A stretch of DNA of 64,000 nucleotides from Symbiodinium natans. Its lineage: Eukaryota; Sar; Dinophyceae; Suessiales; Symbiodiniaceae. This document shows positions 52,621 through 63,441 of the stretch, in pieces. How positions within the stretch are numbered: the first letter of the stretch is position 1; each line of letters opens with the position of its first letter. Location: positions 368,998-432,997 of the forward strand of contig CAJNDS010002153.1 of the NCBI GenBank assembly GCA_905221605.1. The letters run 5' to 3'. The notes under the pieces were generated by a model. The model made no database searches, had not been told where the DNA came from, and was given only the letters and a program-made list of their open reading frames with translations. A program made the position numbers and the translations under genes.

Positions 52621-55600
52621 TCGTGCGCTGCCCACGCAGGGCAAGTGTGGAGCGCATGCACAAAGGAGTTGGCCCCACCGCACCTCGTGCACACCGCGTG
52701 CCCGCCATGTCCATTGAAGGCTACAGCGCCTTGCCAGACCATGCGTAGCCCTGTTACCTTTAGAGTGTTCCCTTTGGCCTTTTTCAGCAGGCTCCTGTGG
52801 GTCGACCAGTCTAAACCATGCTCGGCTCCTCCGCCGCCGTGCTGGCTTGCAATTCGCCCCCAACGATCGCGCAGCATGGCTCCACGCAGCTGCTCCTTCA
52901 CCTGCCGTGCCGTTTTGGCGTTTCCCCACTCGAGTCTAATGGTGAGGTCTGGCCTCGACCATACTTCCATGGCGGGAGCTTCAAAACCCATGTCGCGAAG
53001 ATAGCACACCATAGCTGCAATCGGGCCAGCTGCTAGTCTCCAGGGGTGAGCCGCTCTCGCAAGTCTTTTCCACGTTACCCCCCATGCTTGTTGAAAGCGT
53101 GGCGCACACGGGCCATTGATAGCAACGCACCGGCTTAGGCTGTCCCAATGTTCCAGAACGATGCGGATAACCGGGTCTTGGACATTAAACTCGCCCATAT
53201 CAAAGACCACGTCCGCTGAACCAAGCGCCAGTCTGGTGGAGTGGGACACCGCCATTCCCCTCACCACCTTCATTCTCTTTGGAGATAGCCCTTGGGCCTG
53301 GTGCCCCCAGGTGCCCGCCGTAAAGGCGCTGGTTTTAAAAGCGCGAATCGCATGCTTTTTCTGGCCTAGCCCTAACCGATGAAGTTTGGCGCTCCTCTTG
53401 ACCGCTTTCTGAATGCGGCTGTTTGAGGACTTTACCCGCCTCCTTCGGCCTCCAGACGAATCCTCCCCCAGGTCTTTGACGAGACTTTGCACCTGCGGCT
53501 CTTTGACCTTTCTCCTGGTACGGAGCTCTTTTTCCGCAGACCCATCAGAGCATACAAAAGCGGACTTCCGGATGCTGAGCTGCAGCTTAGCTGCTCCTAG
53601 CTCCGACTGAAGCGTGCGGAACACTGCAAGCGCCTGCCTTGCTGCTGTCTGCGGTTCGCGGTGCTCGACATCGACAGAGATGTCGTCCAGCCATACATCC
53701 ATGGACTGGATCTGGTTCGACTGGTAAACTTTCTGGCAAGTGGGAAACAATGCCAGCTTTGCCAAGGCAGGGGCTATGGGGCAGCCTGCCATTATGCCCC
53801 TGCTGGCCCATAAGGGGTGAGAAACTCGACCCTCGGAGGAGATCAGTCTTTCGCCTCGATATATCTGGAGCGCTATATTGAGGACGACCTGGGGGAAACC
53901 CAGGATTTTGGCTTGTTGGATCAACAGCTCATGCTCGACTGTCTCATAAAAAGTCGTGAGGTCGATGAAAATACTCACCCGACTTAAACCTCTCGAACGG
54001 CTGATTTCGGAGAGGAAGACTCTGCGGACAGAAATGTCCAAACAAGCTTGTCCTGGACGGGCCGCGTCCCACGGAGCTACAAGCTCAAAGCGGGCCATCC
54101 ATTCAGCCACCAGGTTGTACCTGGCTTGGGTCCAAAGCTTGTACGCTACATGGCATAGAGCAATCGGGCGTTCAATCTCTTCCGACTTAACAAGCATGGT
54201 GACCTGAGTGGTACACCACTGATGCGGGGCCTGGCCGGTTTTTTCCACAAGGTGAAAGAAATGGGTGAGATCCTCGACCCGTTTTTCAGGCAGGGCTTTA
54301 AGGAAGGGAATCGTCCATCCATCTGGTCCTGGGGCTTTCAGAGGCAGACGTTTGATGCGGAGCATGATTGCCAGCGGGTCTAGCGGAGGGAGTAGCTCGG
54401 CCTCTCGCTTGGCTTCTTCAAGCAGTAGGGGGAAAACGGTTGGAACAGGCTCGAACTCTCCTTGCCAGATCGGTTGCCACTGGGCCGATCGGCAGTATGG
54501 ACGTAGCATGGGTTCCATTGTTTGGAAAGGCCTATCCAGACCAGATTCATGGCTTTTCATGGCGCGGAAGAGAGGCCTCATTCCTTTCTGAACGGCGCCG
54601 TCAAGCCACTCCTTGTAACGCTCCTTGTCGCAACGGACGTGCTCCTTTTGGGCCTTTGAGGCTTCGTCCTCGATCCACTTGCGGGTGTCGATGTCATCTT
54701 CCCCGGCGAGAAGGGATTTGATCTTTGCCTGTTTGTCGCCATTGATTTCCTGGGCCTCGGAATCAATCAGGCCTGACAACAGGTTCTCGAGCTCTTCGGC
54801 TTTGATGATTTTTTGGGGGGTTTTATTTGTCCAGACCTGCAGCCTCTGCCATTTTGCATGATTGTCCGTGCACTTATAGACTTTGGACGGGGCCAGAAGT
54901 CGACCGTGTTTCAATGACAAGGTGATGCCCCGGACTGCGGTTTCTTCGGGACACACCGTTGCCGAACACTCTTGTGCCAGGGCGGCAAATGCCAGCGAGA
55001 CTTCATCAGAAATCTCACGCCCCATCCACTTGATATGCGTGATGCACGGCATTTTCCTGCTACACCCTGCCACTTCACCAACAGGTCCAAACGCAGGAAG
55101 CTGGAAAACCTTACACTGGCCCCCCATCGTATCGCAAGTGAGGATCAGGCTAGAGTGGGGCCGGTGTGGAGCAGTCCAATCTGCAGCGATGCTGGAGATG
55201 CTCCTGAGCTTGCTGCTGCAGATGCAGTAGTCAAGTTCGTTGCCACTATCACACGTAGCCTGCCCAGTCACAATCGGGTAGGCTTGAAGTTCACTGAGGA
55301 TGTTACTGGCCAGGAGCTCCTCTGGAGCCACATTCCAATCCCCTATGGCAAACCAGTGCCCGGAGTGAGCCTTTATATTTGCCATTAGGCGGGACAGGAT
55401 TTCAGCATTTGGGTGCGAATCATACGCTACACCTGACCGCAAGTAGACGCTGAAGCATGCAATCTCCGCCTGTCTTGTTCTGACCGCAACTGCAGTGAAA
55501 CCGCCCCCCTCGAAAGAAACGTGATTTAAGAACCGGGCTTGCCAATGCTTACGGACCAAGATCCCCGTACCTCCGAGGACTCCTTTCCCTTGACCAGGGG

Positions 55601-56455
55601 AGCCCGACCCGCCATGCAACTCATAGCCGCATCGCGCTGCTTTCCGGGCCGCTGACTCTCTTGAGTCTCCGATAAGGTGGGTTTCTTGAAGGCACACAAC
55701 CGGCTCCTTGAGTTGGTCAAGCCAGGTAACAATTTCCGCCCTCCAACTGGTGACATTGGAAGAGCGAATTTGAAGTGGTTCTTTGGAGGGAAGGCTTAGC
55801 TGCTGTTGCACGTCCTTGAGAGCCATCCTCAAGGGTGATACCCCTACCGACGGGCCTCGAGAAGCACAGCTGAAAAGCTGCTCCAAGGTCCAGTGCTCCA
55901 AGAACCCTTCGTTCTGAGGGGCTTGGTCCGCTAGTTCAATGATCGTCTCTTCGGCTTCGGCACTGATAGCGTGCTGTCCGTCGAGTTGAACCTCTAACTT
56001 GTGCCACAGCTTGGCTTGCTTTCGGTTTCGTGGTTCCACTAGGGCATGCTTCTTCCTGGTTTTTTGACCAGTATGCCCTGAAGGTAGTCTGGTTCCCACT
56101 GAAGCTGTACAAGTTGCAGGGGTTTGCGTCATGTCGCTATCATCTAGCAAAGACGCGGGAAAGAATTTGGGGCCACTGAGGCCGACTGGCGACTCCGCTT
56201 TAACAAAGGCCAGTGCTGTCTTTCTGGGAGTGGTCTTTCTCCTACTCCTCGAAAGCCACTTGTTTACACTAGCCGTACCTTCTGCACAAACAGGCTGCTC
56301 CTGCGTGCTGAAGGAGAAACTCTCTTCATGCTCCGTATCCGCCGGTAAGAGCTGGGGAGTAGATCCTCGGTCAGAGTCGAGAGTATTCGGAGTGCTGCAA
56401 AATTGCGCCCCAAACCCATGTGTGGGAACTGGGGCTTGCTCATCCTGAGCCATGG
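52605..56455 (-). CDS. LINE ORF2: APE-type endonuclease and reverse transcriptase
   Basis: The frame is open from 56621; the likely start is ATG at about 56453 (MAQDEQAPVPTHGF). Endonuclease (about 55790-55060): RSSNVTSWRAEIVTW, VVCLQETHLIGD (catalytic Glu), WFAIGDWNVAPEEL (GDxN), ELDYCICSS (Asp), RPHSSLILT (His in place of SDH). Reverse transcriptase (about 54370-53560): LKAPGPDGWTIPFLK, VSIFIDLTTFYETV, GIMAGCPIAPALAK and the active site DVWLDDISVDV (about 53666-53698), with Trp in the usual Phe/Ala position. C-terminus: CTRCGGANSFVHALHTC, a CCHC-type zinc finger. Nicks the target and primes cDNA synthesis. Confidence 0.88.
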
Positions 56456-56720
56456 TCGTGTAAGTCTTGCAGGCGGAGTCCAGCCTGTTTAGAACATATT
56501 TGACCACAGGGCTCAATCGCGGGCCTTGACTGCCCTGGGTCTCCTTGCCTCCTTGCTTCGGTCTCCAATGGCGCCGAAGCCTGTGACCCTCCTGAGGAGG
56601 CAGAAAAACTGGCTGCTCCAACGGTGCACATCCAACTGCTATACTGCAAAACTGTGACGCGTTCGCTGCGGGCCCTTGCCAGAGGGAGTGCCGCGCCTCA
56701 CTCCACTGTGGCCCTGTGCC

Positions 56721-57683
56721 CTACAGATGCTCATCCTGACTTTCAAGGGGAGTAGCTCGACCCTCGGTTGGGCTACTCCGAAAATCCAATCTTCTTCTTG
56801 TCGGGCCGAACTCTGTTCCCTCTGGAAGGGCAGCACCTATCAACTCGGCGGGTACTCCCACCTCCTTCTTCCAGGTGGGGAAATTCTGGGGCTCCCCTTC
56901 TTCGGCCTCATGTCTGAGATGCTTGTTCAGCTGCGCCTGCTGCTCAGGCGTGAGGGCAATGCCGGCACATCTTAGGAGCCTGCTGGCTTCAACGGCCTGC
57001 TTTGGTTGATCCTCCTTTTCAACCTGCTCCTTGACTGCAGATTGGATCTTGAGGATGTCCTGCTCTTTCTGGGCGATTTTCTCCGACATTGCTGCAAGTT
57101 CTTTCATACTCTGCTCAAACTGTTCCTTGAGCCTTTCGGTGCGGCTTTGGAGCTGAACTTTCTTGGCAATGAGCGAGCGAAGCTCATTCGTGTTCTGTTT
57201 GTAGGCCGCCATTGTTTTCTGAAGTCGCACTTTTGGTGAAACCTCCTCCATTTGCTCATCCTTGGGCTCCTCGATGCCTGCTTCCTTGAGCAGAATCTTG
57301 GCTGCTTCATCTGCTCCGTTCCACAGGCTCTGTGCGGCCTCCTTGTATTCTTGATCAGACATGGCTCCTCTGGCTTCCAGGCCCGGGGGTGGTTGCGGGC
57401 GCGTCGGGGTCCAGCCTGCCGCTTCTAACGCAGTCCGGGCTCCTTCGTCCAGGTGCTGCCATGCCTGATCTAGGGCCTTCACAGCTCTGTGGCCCTTTTG
57501 AGCTTTTGGGGAGATTCTCACCCTCTCTGGCGTCCACTTCCTCTCAGTGCCCCAGGACCAAGTCCCCGTTTTCTTTGGCTTCTTTTTCCACGGTTTGCCA
57601 CAATGCCAACAGGTGGGATACCAAGCTAGGTCCTGGCGAGGAACCCATCCTGTGAAGCAATGCTCGCAGGTTGTGAAGCTCAT
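56721..57683 (-). CDS. LINE ORF1 protein: zinc motif and coiled coil
   Basis: 320 codons from ATG 57683. N-terminal zinc-ribbon-like motif (CEHC and CWHC, 22 residues apart), basic KKKPKK, then a long coiled coil (RTERLKEQFEQSMKELAAMS, later KEQDILKIQSAVKEQVEKED). This is the typical make-up of an ORF1 RNA-binding trimer. It ends 266 bp before the likely ORF2 start. Confidence 0.65.
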   Translation of the reverse strand: MSFTTCEHCFTGWVPRQDLAWYPTCWHCGKPWKKKPKKTGTWSWGTERKWTPERVRISPKAQKGHRAVKALDQAWQHLDEGARTALEAAGWTPTRPQPPPGLEARGAMSDQEYKEAAQSLWNGADEAAKILLKEAGIEEPKDEQMEEVSPKVRLQKTMAAYKQNTNELRSLIAKKVQLQSRTERLKEQFEQSMKELAAMSEKIAQKEQDILKIQSAVKEQVEKEDQPKQAVEASRLLRCAGIALTPEQQAQLNKHLRHEAEEGEPQNFPTWKKEVGVPAELIGAALPEGTEFGPTRRRLDFRSSPTEGRATPLESQDEHL

Positions 57684-57737
57684 CTTGGTCAGGAAGAGCC
57701 AAGTAGAAAACAGAGGCTCCTAGTCTGAAGGAAGGGC

Positions 57738-57980
57738 TCAGATGTTGGACTTGAGTTCGGCACACCACTTCTGCCGGCGGGCCTCCGACAGAAGTTTCCC
57801 AGCGTCAACGATCCAGTCGTTCCTGGTCTTAGACCAACGAGCCAAAGCACGGAGTTGGTTTGTGACCCTCTGCCCCGGTGTGAGGTCGCGGGCACTGGGC
57901 TGCTCCTCGAACTCGGCTTGTAAATAGGGCTTGATTGATTCCTCCAAGGGAACCCTCTCGGCTACCCCAAAACGCTGCAC
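57738..57980 (-). CDS. Small ORF upstream of LINE ORF1
   Basis: 80 codons (LTPGQRVTNQLRALARWSKT), ending 54 bp before ORF1. Basic and helical; either a separate small protein or a chance frame. No family recognised. Confidence 0.3.
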   Translation of the reverse strand: MQRFGVAERVPLEESIKPYLQAEFEEQPSARDLTPGQRVTNQLRALARWSKTRNDWIVDAGKLLSEARRQKWCAELKSNI

Positions 57981-58267
57981 CTCGGGGGTGCGTGATCGCT
58001 CTCTGCCCGCCGTGGTGCGGGGGACCCCAGGCCGGAGGCCGGAGGGAACAAGGAGAGACTCACTTGCTGCTCAGCCTAGCAGCAAGGGAGAGACTCACCT
58101 TGCACTGACACACAGATGGCTCTAACTACGGACAAGCTGGGGTTGAATGAGGCCTGTTCCCCAACGACAGTTTGAGGACTCGAGGCTGGTTCACCACAGC
58201 TACCGCTCAGCTACTGTGTGCACCCCACCGGGGTTGAGCCGAGACCTTGAGCCAGTCACATATATCA

Positions 58268-60710
58268 CTCGAAAGCGGGCTGCGTCGCTAGCCAGGTTAG
58301 GCTCTTCGGAACCGAAGTTCCGGAAGGTATTAACTATGCACAGAAAAGGAAAAACTCTCGAGGTGTCCTTGGCCTGCTTAACACGGCCGAACTATGTGCA
58401 GGGAACACCGAGAGAAAGCAATGAGGGCTTAACCAGTTCCGCGAGAAGCTCGGCGGCCTACGGCTACTCACTGGTTTGGCTCTATACAAAGCCCTAGGCA
58501 AATGTTCTGCAGGTTGAACTGCCTGGTCTGTACTGCCTACCCTATAAGCCCTGCCTGTACAGGGGAGAAACTCGCCCACATTCGGCTCACTCAGAAAAGG
58601 CAGAAGGTCCGGAACCGACACATGGGCAATGCCTGTACAAACTGCAAACAAGTGGATGGCAAAAGTCGCCAACCTCCGGAGCAGGCCTAAGCTTTCTCGC
58701 ACTTACTAACCTAGACCCCAGAAACTCATGCCGCAGCAGCACTGAGCTCCTGTTTGCCCCGTATGCTGACCTGGTTTTCTCGCACTTACTCACCAGGGAG
58801 GAAGAACCAGCTTTCTCGCTCTTACTCACTGGTTCAACCTCAGCGGCTCCAGAGGAGCCCACACCACTTGCACGCAGGGAGGGCTTGGTTGATTTGGGCA
58901 TCTCAGCTGGGCAGGCTTTCGGGCACCGAGCCACAGCCTTTAACCTCCGCAATCTGGTGCCTCAGGCTGTCCGTCAGCCTAGGTTTTGGTCCCTACCAAA
59001 CAACGCCTGCCGCTAGGCTCCTCCTGGCTGGGCTTGCACCACCAGGAGAAAACAACACACCCTGCAGGGACAGACTAAGGAAATACTCAAAGGCCAAACA
59101 CGGGTAACCCCAAACTGATGCAGGGCATCATGCCCTCGGCCTCAACCTGCCGGTGTACTTGGATCCTCGTCCGTTCCTCAACATCTCAGCGCGCAACCCT
59201 CCCCTCATCAACCAGTGAGGATCTACAGGGACCGGTACTGACGTTTTCCGTACGTGCGCTGCGTTTGCGAGAACCCCGTGTTGGGCCTGTAAGTACCCGC
59301 AAGCACCTGAGCCCGAAAACCCGGTCCGGCGGTCTGCTTGACAGACCGAGCAAAGGTGCCGGACCGGTGTCAGGCTGAACACAGGCCGCATCATGGCGGC
59401 CAGTCCTGCCGGGTGTCCAACGGAACAACTGCGAACCTATTCCGTTGGATGGAAAGGGGGGGTGCCGGGACTGGGCACTGAACTGCTTTCGCTCTAACCT
59501 GCATCCTTATGCAATCACTGCAAGCAGTTTCGCTTTGATTTGTACATCCTTGCTTGAAAAGGGAGAGTCTCCTCTATGACAATGGATTCCGGAGGGGAGA
59601 GTCTCACCCTTGATTCTGGCAGGGCATAGCTCCTGCAATTTGGGTGGGTTGGGGCCGTATTAGGTCAGACCTCCCAGGGGATGTCTTCCAAGTCTTCAAA
59701 GCCACACACTAGCCAATCACTGCTGCATGCTTCTTCTGGGGAGTCTAGATCCAGAGAACACCCTTCCTCAGGGAAGGTCCAGCCATGTGCGCTGGCTGCA
59801 GAAGACAGCGGCGCCAGCGAAGGATCAACGGGCTCCATAACTTGGTGACCTACCTGACGCAAGCCGGCCAGGGAGGCGTCGTCCAGAAACACCGGTCTCC
59901 TGACTGCTTGGTCAAAGCTCGGCCAGCTCCACGTGCACGCCAGGAAGTTTTCAAGACAAAGGGCACAGTGGAGCTCGATGCGTCTTCCATCCTCTCCATG
60001 CAAGATCTCTGGTTGCCTTTTCCCAGGACCTGGCACGAAATTGAGGTTATGGGTTGGAATGTTACCACAGCCAGTGCAATTGAAGTTCAAAAGGCGAAGC
60101 CACTGCACGGGCGGGTCGCCTCCCGTTCCCCCGTGGAGCTCTGCTGGGTCTTCCATGCATCTCCATTGCCCACAAGGTCCGGCTCTGACTGTTTTGCCGG
60201 ATTTGCTGGTGCGAACAAAATACACGCTGCTGTCCTCGGAGAGGAGCAGCCACTCTTTCCGGCCCTTGTGAAGCCAGCGAAAGCAGAGTACTTGGTGGAA
60301 AGTCCTGCTTTGGCTGGGACCACAATTGGCTCTATGGGCCCAAGTTCGCTCTGGATTTGCCAGGCTGATCGAGCATCTAACCTGGTCTTCCAAGGCTGGA
60401 GAAACTCCACAGCCGGCTGTAAGAGGACTCGCATAAGGGAAGAGTTCCCCAAGCCGGGCTGCTTCGCCCTCCAGTCGGGCCGTGCCTTCTTTCTGGCTCT
60501 CTGCATCGCAAGTTGGGTGAGATGACTCCAACCCGTCACTTGCCGGCAGTGAGGATCTCGACTGCACAGGTGCTCTGGACATGGCTCAAATGAAGGCTGT
60601 GAAAAAGCAGGCCTGGTACCCAAAGCAGTTAGGGGACTCGAGGCTGGTTCACACAGCTACCGCTCTGCTACCTGTGCACCCCACCGGGGTTGAGCCGAGA
60701 TCTTGAGCCA
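58268..60710 (-). mobile_element. Array element 6 (2.44-kb non-LTR element, full length)
   Basis: Nearly the same as element 2, with intact ORF and leader TGGCTCAAGATC. Confidence 0.85.
59665..60582 (-). CDS. 305-aa protein of array element 6 (intact)
   Basis: Same protein as 45250-46167 with about twenty scattered substitutions (for example RCSISLANPERTWAH, FNCTGCGNIP kept). Both CxxC pairs are present. Same position in the element. Confidence 0.7.
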   Translation of the reverse strand: MSRAPVQSRSSLPASDGLESSHPTCDAESQKEGTARLEGEAARLGELFPYASPLTAGCGVSPALEDQVRCSISLANPERTWAHRANCGPSQSRTFHQVLCFRWLHKGRKEWLLLSEDSSVYFVRTSKSGKTVRAGPCGQWRCMEDPAELHGGTGGDPPVQWLRLLNFNCTGCGNIPTHNLNFVPGPGKRQPEILHGEDGRRIELHCALCLENFLACTWSWPSFDQAVRRPVFLDDASLAGLRQVGHQVMEPVDPSLAPLSSAASAHGWTFPEEGCSLDLDSPEEACSSDWLVCGFEDLEDIPWEV

Positions 60711-60723
60711 GTCACATATATCA

Positions 60724-63216
60724 CTCGAAAGCGGGCTGAGTCGCTAGCCAGGTTAGGCTCTTCGGAACCGGAGTTCCGGTAGGTATTAACTATGCACGGA
60801 AAAGGGACTCTCGAGGTGTCCTTGGCCTGCTTGACACGGCCGTACTATGTGCAGGGAGCACCGAGAGAAGAAAAAGGGCCTAACCAGTTCCGCGAGAAGC
60901 TCGGCGGCCTACGGCTACTCACTGGTTTGGCACTGTACAAAGCCCTAGGCAAAATGTTCTGCAGGTTGAACTGCCTGGTCTGTACTGCCTACCCTATCAG
61001 CCCTGCCAGTACAGGGGAGAAACTCACCCACTTCCGGCTCACTCAGAAAAGGCAGAAGGTCTGGAACCGATACATGGGCAATGCCTGTACTAAACTGAAC
61101 GCAAGTGGCTTGGCAAAGTCGCCAACCTCCGGCACAGGCCTAGGCTTTCTCGCCCTTACTAACCTAGGCCCCAGGAACTCATGCCGCAGCAGCACTGAGC
61201 TCCTGTTAGCCCCGTTTGCTGACCTGGCTTTCTCGCACTTACTCACCAGGGAGGGGAACCAGCTTTCTCGCTCTTACTAACTGGCTCAACCTCAGCGGCT
61301 CCAAGGAGCCCATACCACTTGCACGCAGGGAGGGCTTGGTTGATTTGGGCAGCTCAGTTGGGCAGGCTTTCAGGCACCGAGCCACAGCCTTTAACCTCCA
61401 CAATCTGGTGCCTCTGGCTGTCCGTCAGCCAAGCATTGGTCCCTAACAACAACGCCTGCCGCTAGGCTTCCTCCAAGATGGGCTTGCACCACCCGGAGAG
61501 AAACAACAGCACCCTGCAGGAATCTCAAAGGAGATCCTCGACAGGCCAAACACGGGTAACCCCAAACTGGTGCAGGGAAATGCCCTAAACCTCATACGGT
61601 CGGCGTACTTAGGATCCTCGTCCGTTCCTGCCACACCTCAGCGCCCTCCCTCCCCTCATCAACCAGTGAGGATCTTCAGGGTGCGGTTCTAACGTTATCC
61701 TTTCGTGCGCTGTGTTTGCGAGAACCCCGTGTTGGGCCTGTGGAAGACCCACAAGCACCTGAGCCCGAAAACCCGGTCCAGCGGTCTGCTGCACAGACCG
61801 AGCAAAGGGGCCGAACCGGTGTCAGGCTGAACAAAAGCCGCATCGAGGCGGCCCGTCCTGCAGGGTGTCCATCGGAACAACTGCGAAAATATTCCGACGG
61901 ATGGATCTGGGTACGTGCCGGGACTGAGCACTTCTGCTTGCATTCTTACAACCTGCATCCTTATGCGATCATTAAATGATCCAATTCTATGCAAGATTCT
62001 CCGTGGTGCCCTATGGCACTCTCAGTTTGGGAACGGACTCACAGGACCGTCGCTGATTGGACGGGGAGAAGCTTCACCCGTGACAAAGGGATTCCGGAGG
62101 GTGAGCATCTCACCCTTGATTCTGGCAGGGCATAGCTCCTGCAATTTGGGTGGGTTGGGGCCGGATTAGGTCAGACCTCCCAGGGGACGTCTTCCAAGTC
62201 TTCAAAGCCACACACCAGCCAATCACTGTTGCCTGCTTCTTCTGGGGAGTCTAGATCCAGAGAACACCCTTCCTCAAGGAAGGTCCAGCCATGTGCGCTG
62301 GCTGCAGAAGACAGCGGCGCCAGCAAAGGTTCTACGGGCTCCGTACCTTGGTGACCTAACTGACGCAAGTTAGCAAGGGAAGCGTAGTCCAGAAACACCG
62401 GTCTCCTAACTGCTTGGTCGAAACTCGGCCAGCTCCACGTGCACGCTAGGAAGCTTTCTAGACAAAGGGCACAGTAGAGCTCGATGCGTCTTCCATCCTC
62501 TCCATGCAAGATCGCTGGTTGCCTTTTCCCAGGACCGGGCAAGAAGTTGAGGTTATGGGTTGGAATGTTACCACAGCCAGTGCAATTAAAGTTCAAAAGG
62601 CGAAGCCACTGCACGGGCGGGTCGCCTCCCGTTCCCCCGTGGAGCTCTGCTGGGTCTTCCATGCATCTCCATTGCCCACAGGGTCCGGCTCGGACTGTTT
62701 TGCCGGATTTGCTGGTGCGAACAAAATACACGCTGCTGTCCTCGGAGAGGAGCAGCCACTCTTTCCGGCCCTTGTGATGCCAGCGAAAGCAGAGTGCTTG
62801 GTGGAAAGTCCTGCATTGGCTGGGACCACAATTGGCTCTATGGGCCCAAGTTCGCTCTGGATTTGCCAGGCTGCTCGAGCATCTTACCTGGTCTTCCAAG
62901 GCTGGAGAAACTCCACAGCCGGCTGTAAGAGGACTCGCATAAGGGAAGAGTTCCCCAAGCCGGGCTGCTTCGCCCTCCAGTCGGGCCGTGCCTTCTTTCT
63001 GGCTCTCTGCAGAGCAAGTTGGGTGAGATGACTCCAACCCATCACTTGCTGGCAGTGAGGATCTCGACTGCACAGGTGCTCTGGACATGGCTCAAATGAA
63101 GGCTGTGAAAAAGCAGGCCTGGCACCCAAAGCAGTTAGGGGACTCGAGGCTGGTTCACACAGCTACAGCTCTGCTACCTGTGCACCCCACCGGGGTTGAG
63201 CCGAGATCTTGAGCCA
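60724..63216 (-). mobile_element. Array element 7 (2.49-kb non-LTR element, full length)
   Basis: First element next to the host copia-like sequence. Leader TGGCTCAAGATC, intact ORF; the loop of the first hairpin is UCCG instead of UUCG (60763-60778). Its 3' half resembles element 1. Confidence 0.85.
62171..63088 (-). CDS. 305-aa protein of array element 7 (intact)
   Basis: Same family, with changes such as NLNFLPGPGKRQ and LYCALCLESFLACTW. Both CxxC pairs are kept. Confidence 0.7.
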   Translation of the reverse strand: MSRAPVQSRSSLPASDGLESSHPTCSAESQKEGTARLEGEAARLGELFPYASPLTAGCGVSPALEDQVRCSSSLANPERTWAHRANCGPSQCRTFHQALCFRWHHKGRKEWLLLSEDSSVYFVRTSKSGKTVRAGPCGQWRCMEDPAELHGGTGGDPPVQWLRLLNFNCTGCGNIPTHNLNFLPGPGKRQPAILHGEDGRRIELYCALCLESFLACTWSWPSFDQAVRRPVFLDYASLANLRQLGHQGTEPVEPLLAPLSSAASAHGWTFLEEGCSLDLDSPEEAGNSDWLVCGFEDLEDVPWEV

Positions 63217-63239
63217 GTCACATATATCAACTCCCCCTC
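63217..63239 (-). promoter_or_regulatory. Target 13-mer and purine tract of the host copia-like element
   Basis: Minus strand GAGGGGGAG then TTGATATATGTGAC: a polypurine tract directly followed by a probable LTR start (TG one or two bases in). The array inserted 14 bp into this LTR. Confidence 0.5.
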
Positions 63240-63441
63240 ATGACCAAGAGTTTCACTGTTGGTCACGTCAACTAAGCTCCACGCAAAGTCAACTAAGCTC
63301 CTCGCCGGGCCATGGATTCCGGCGCATTCCTCAGTCCTAGACCGCTGCACTGCTACAGACCGCTGGAGGTCGACTGACTCTCGCAAAGTAACCTGGCTGG
63401 CGGGTGGGCGGGCAAGCCAGGGGTGGACGGGCGGGCGCGAA
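63240..63441 (-). other. 3' untranslated region of the second copia-like element
   Basis: Contains a short direct repeat (GTCAACTAAGCTCC twice, 63268-63300). No ORF of note. Confidence 0.4.

Larger units (their letters stand above)
49476..58254 (-). mobile_element. Array element 5: autonomous APE-type LINE, full length, 8.8 kb
   Basis: On the minus strand: leader starting TGGCTCAAGGTCTCGGCTCA, shared over about 95 bp with the 2.45-kb elements; ORF1 (zinc motif + coiled coil); ORF2 (endonuclease + reverse transcriptase + zinc finger); RNase H in a shifted frame; an accessory kinase-like ORF; a 3' end with the same two hairpins as the 2.45-kb elements; then the 13-mer. It is the only element in the array with enzymes for transposition, so it is the likely driver of the others. 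Confidence 0.85.
41301..63229 (-). repeat. Array of seven same-site retroelement insertions
   Basis: Eight copies of GTCACATATATCA (minus TGATATATGTGAC, one base short of or equal to the full duplication) at 41301, 43842, 46296, 47897, 49463, 58255, 60711 and 63217 separate seven head-to-tail elements. Each element ends CGCTTTCGAG (one copy CGCTTTCGTG) on the minus strand just before a copy of the 13-mer, and full-length ones begin TGGCTCAAG just after one. The 13-mer is therefore best read as a target-site duplication made again by each insertion. Confidence 0.85.
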
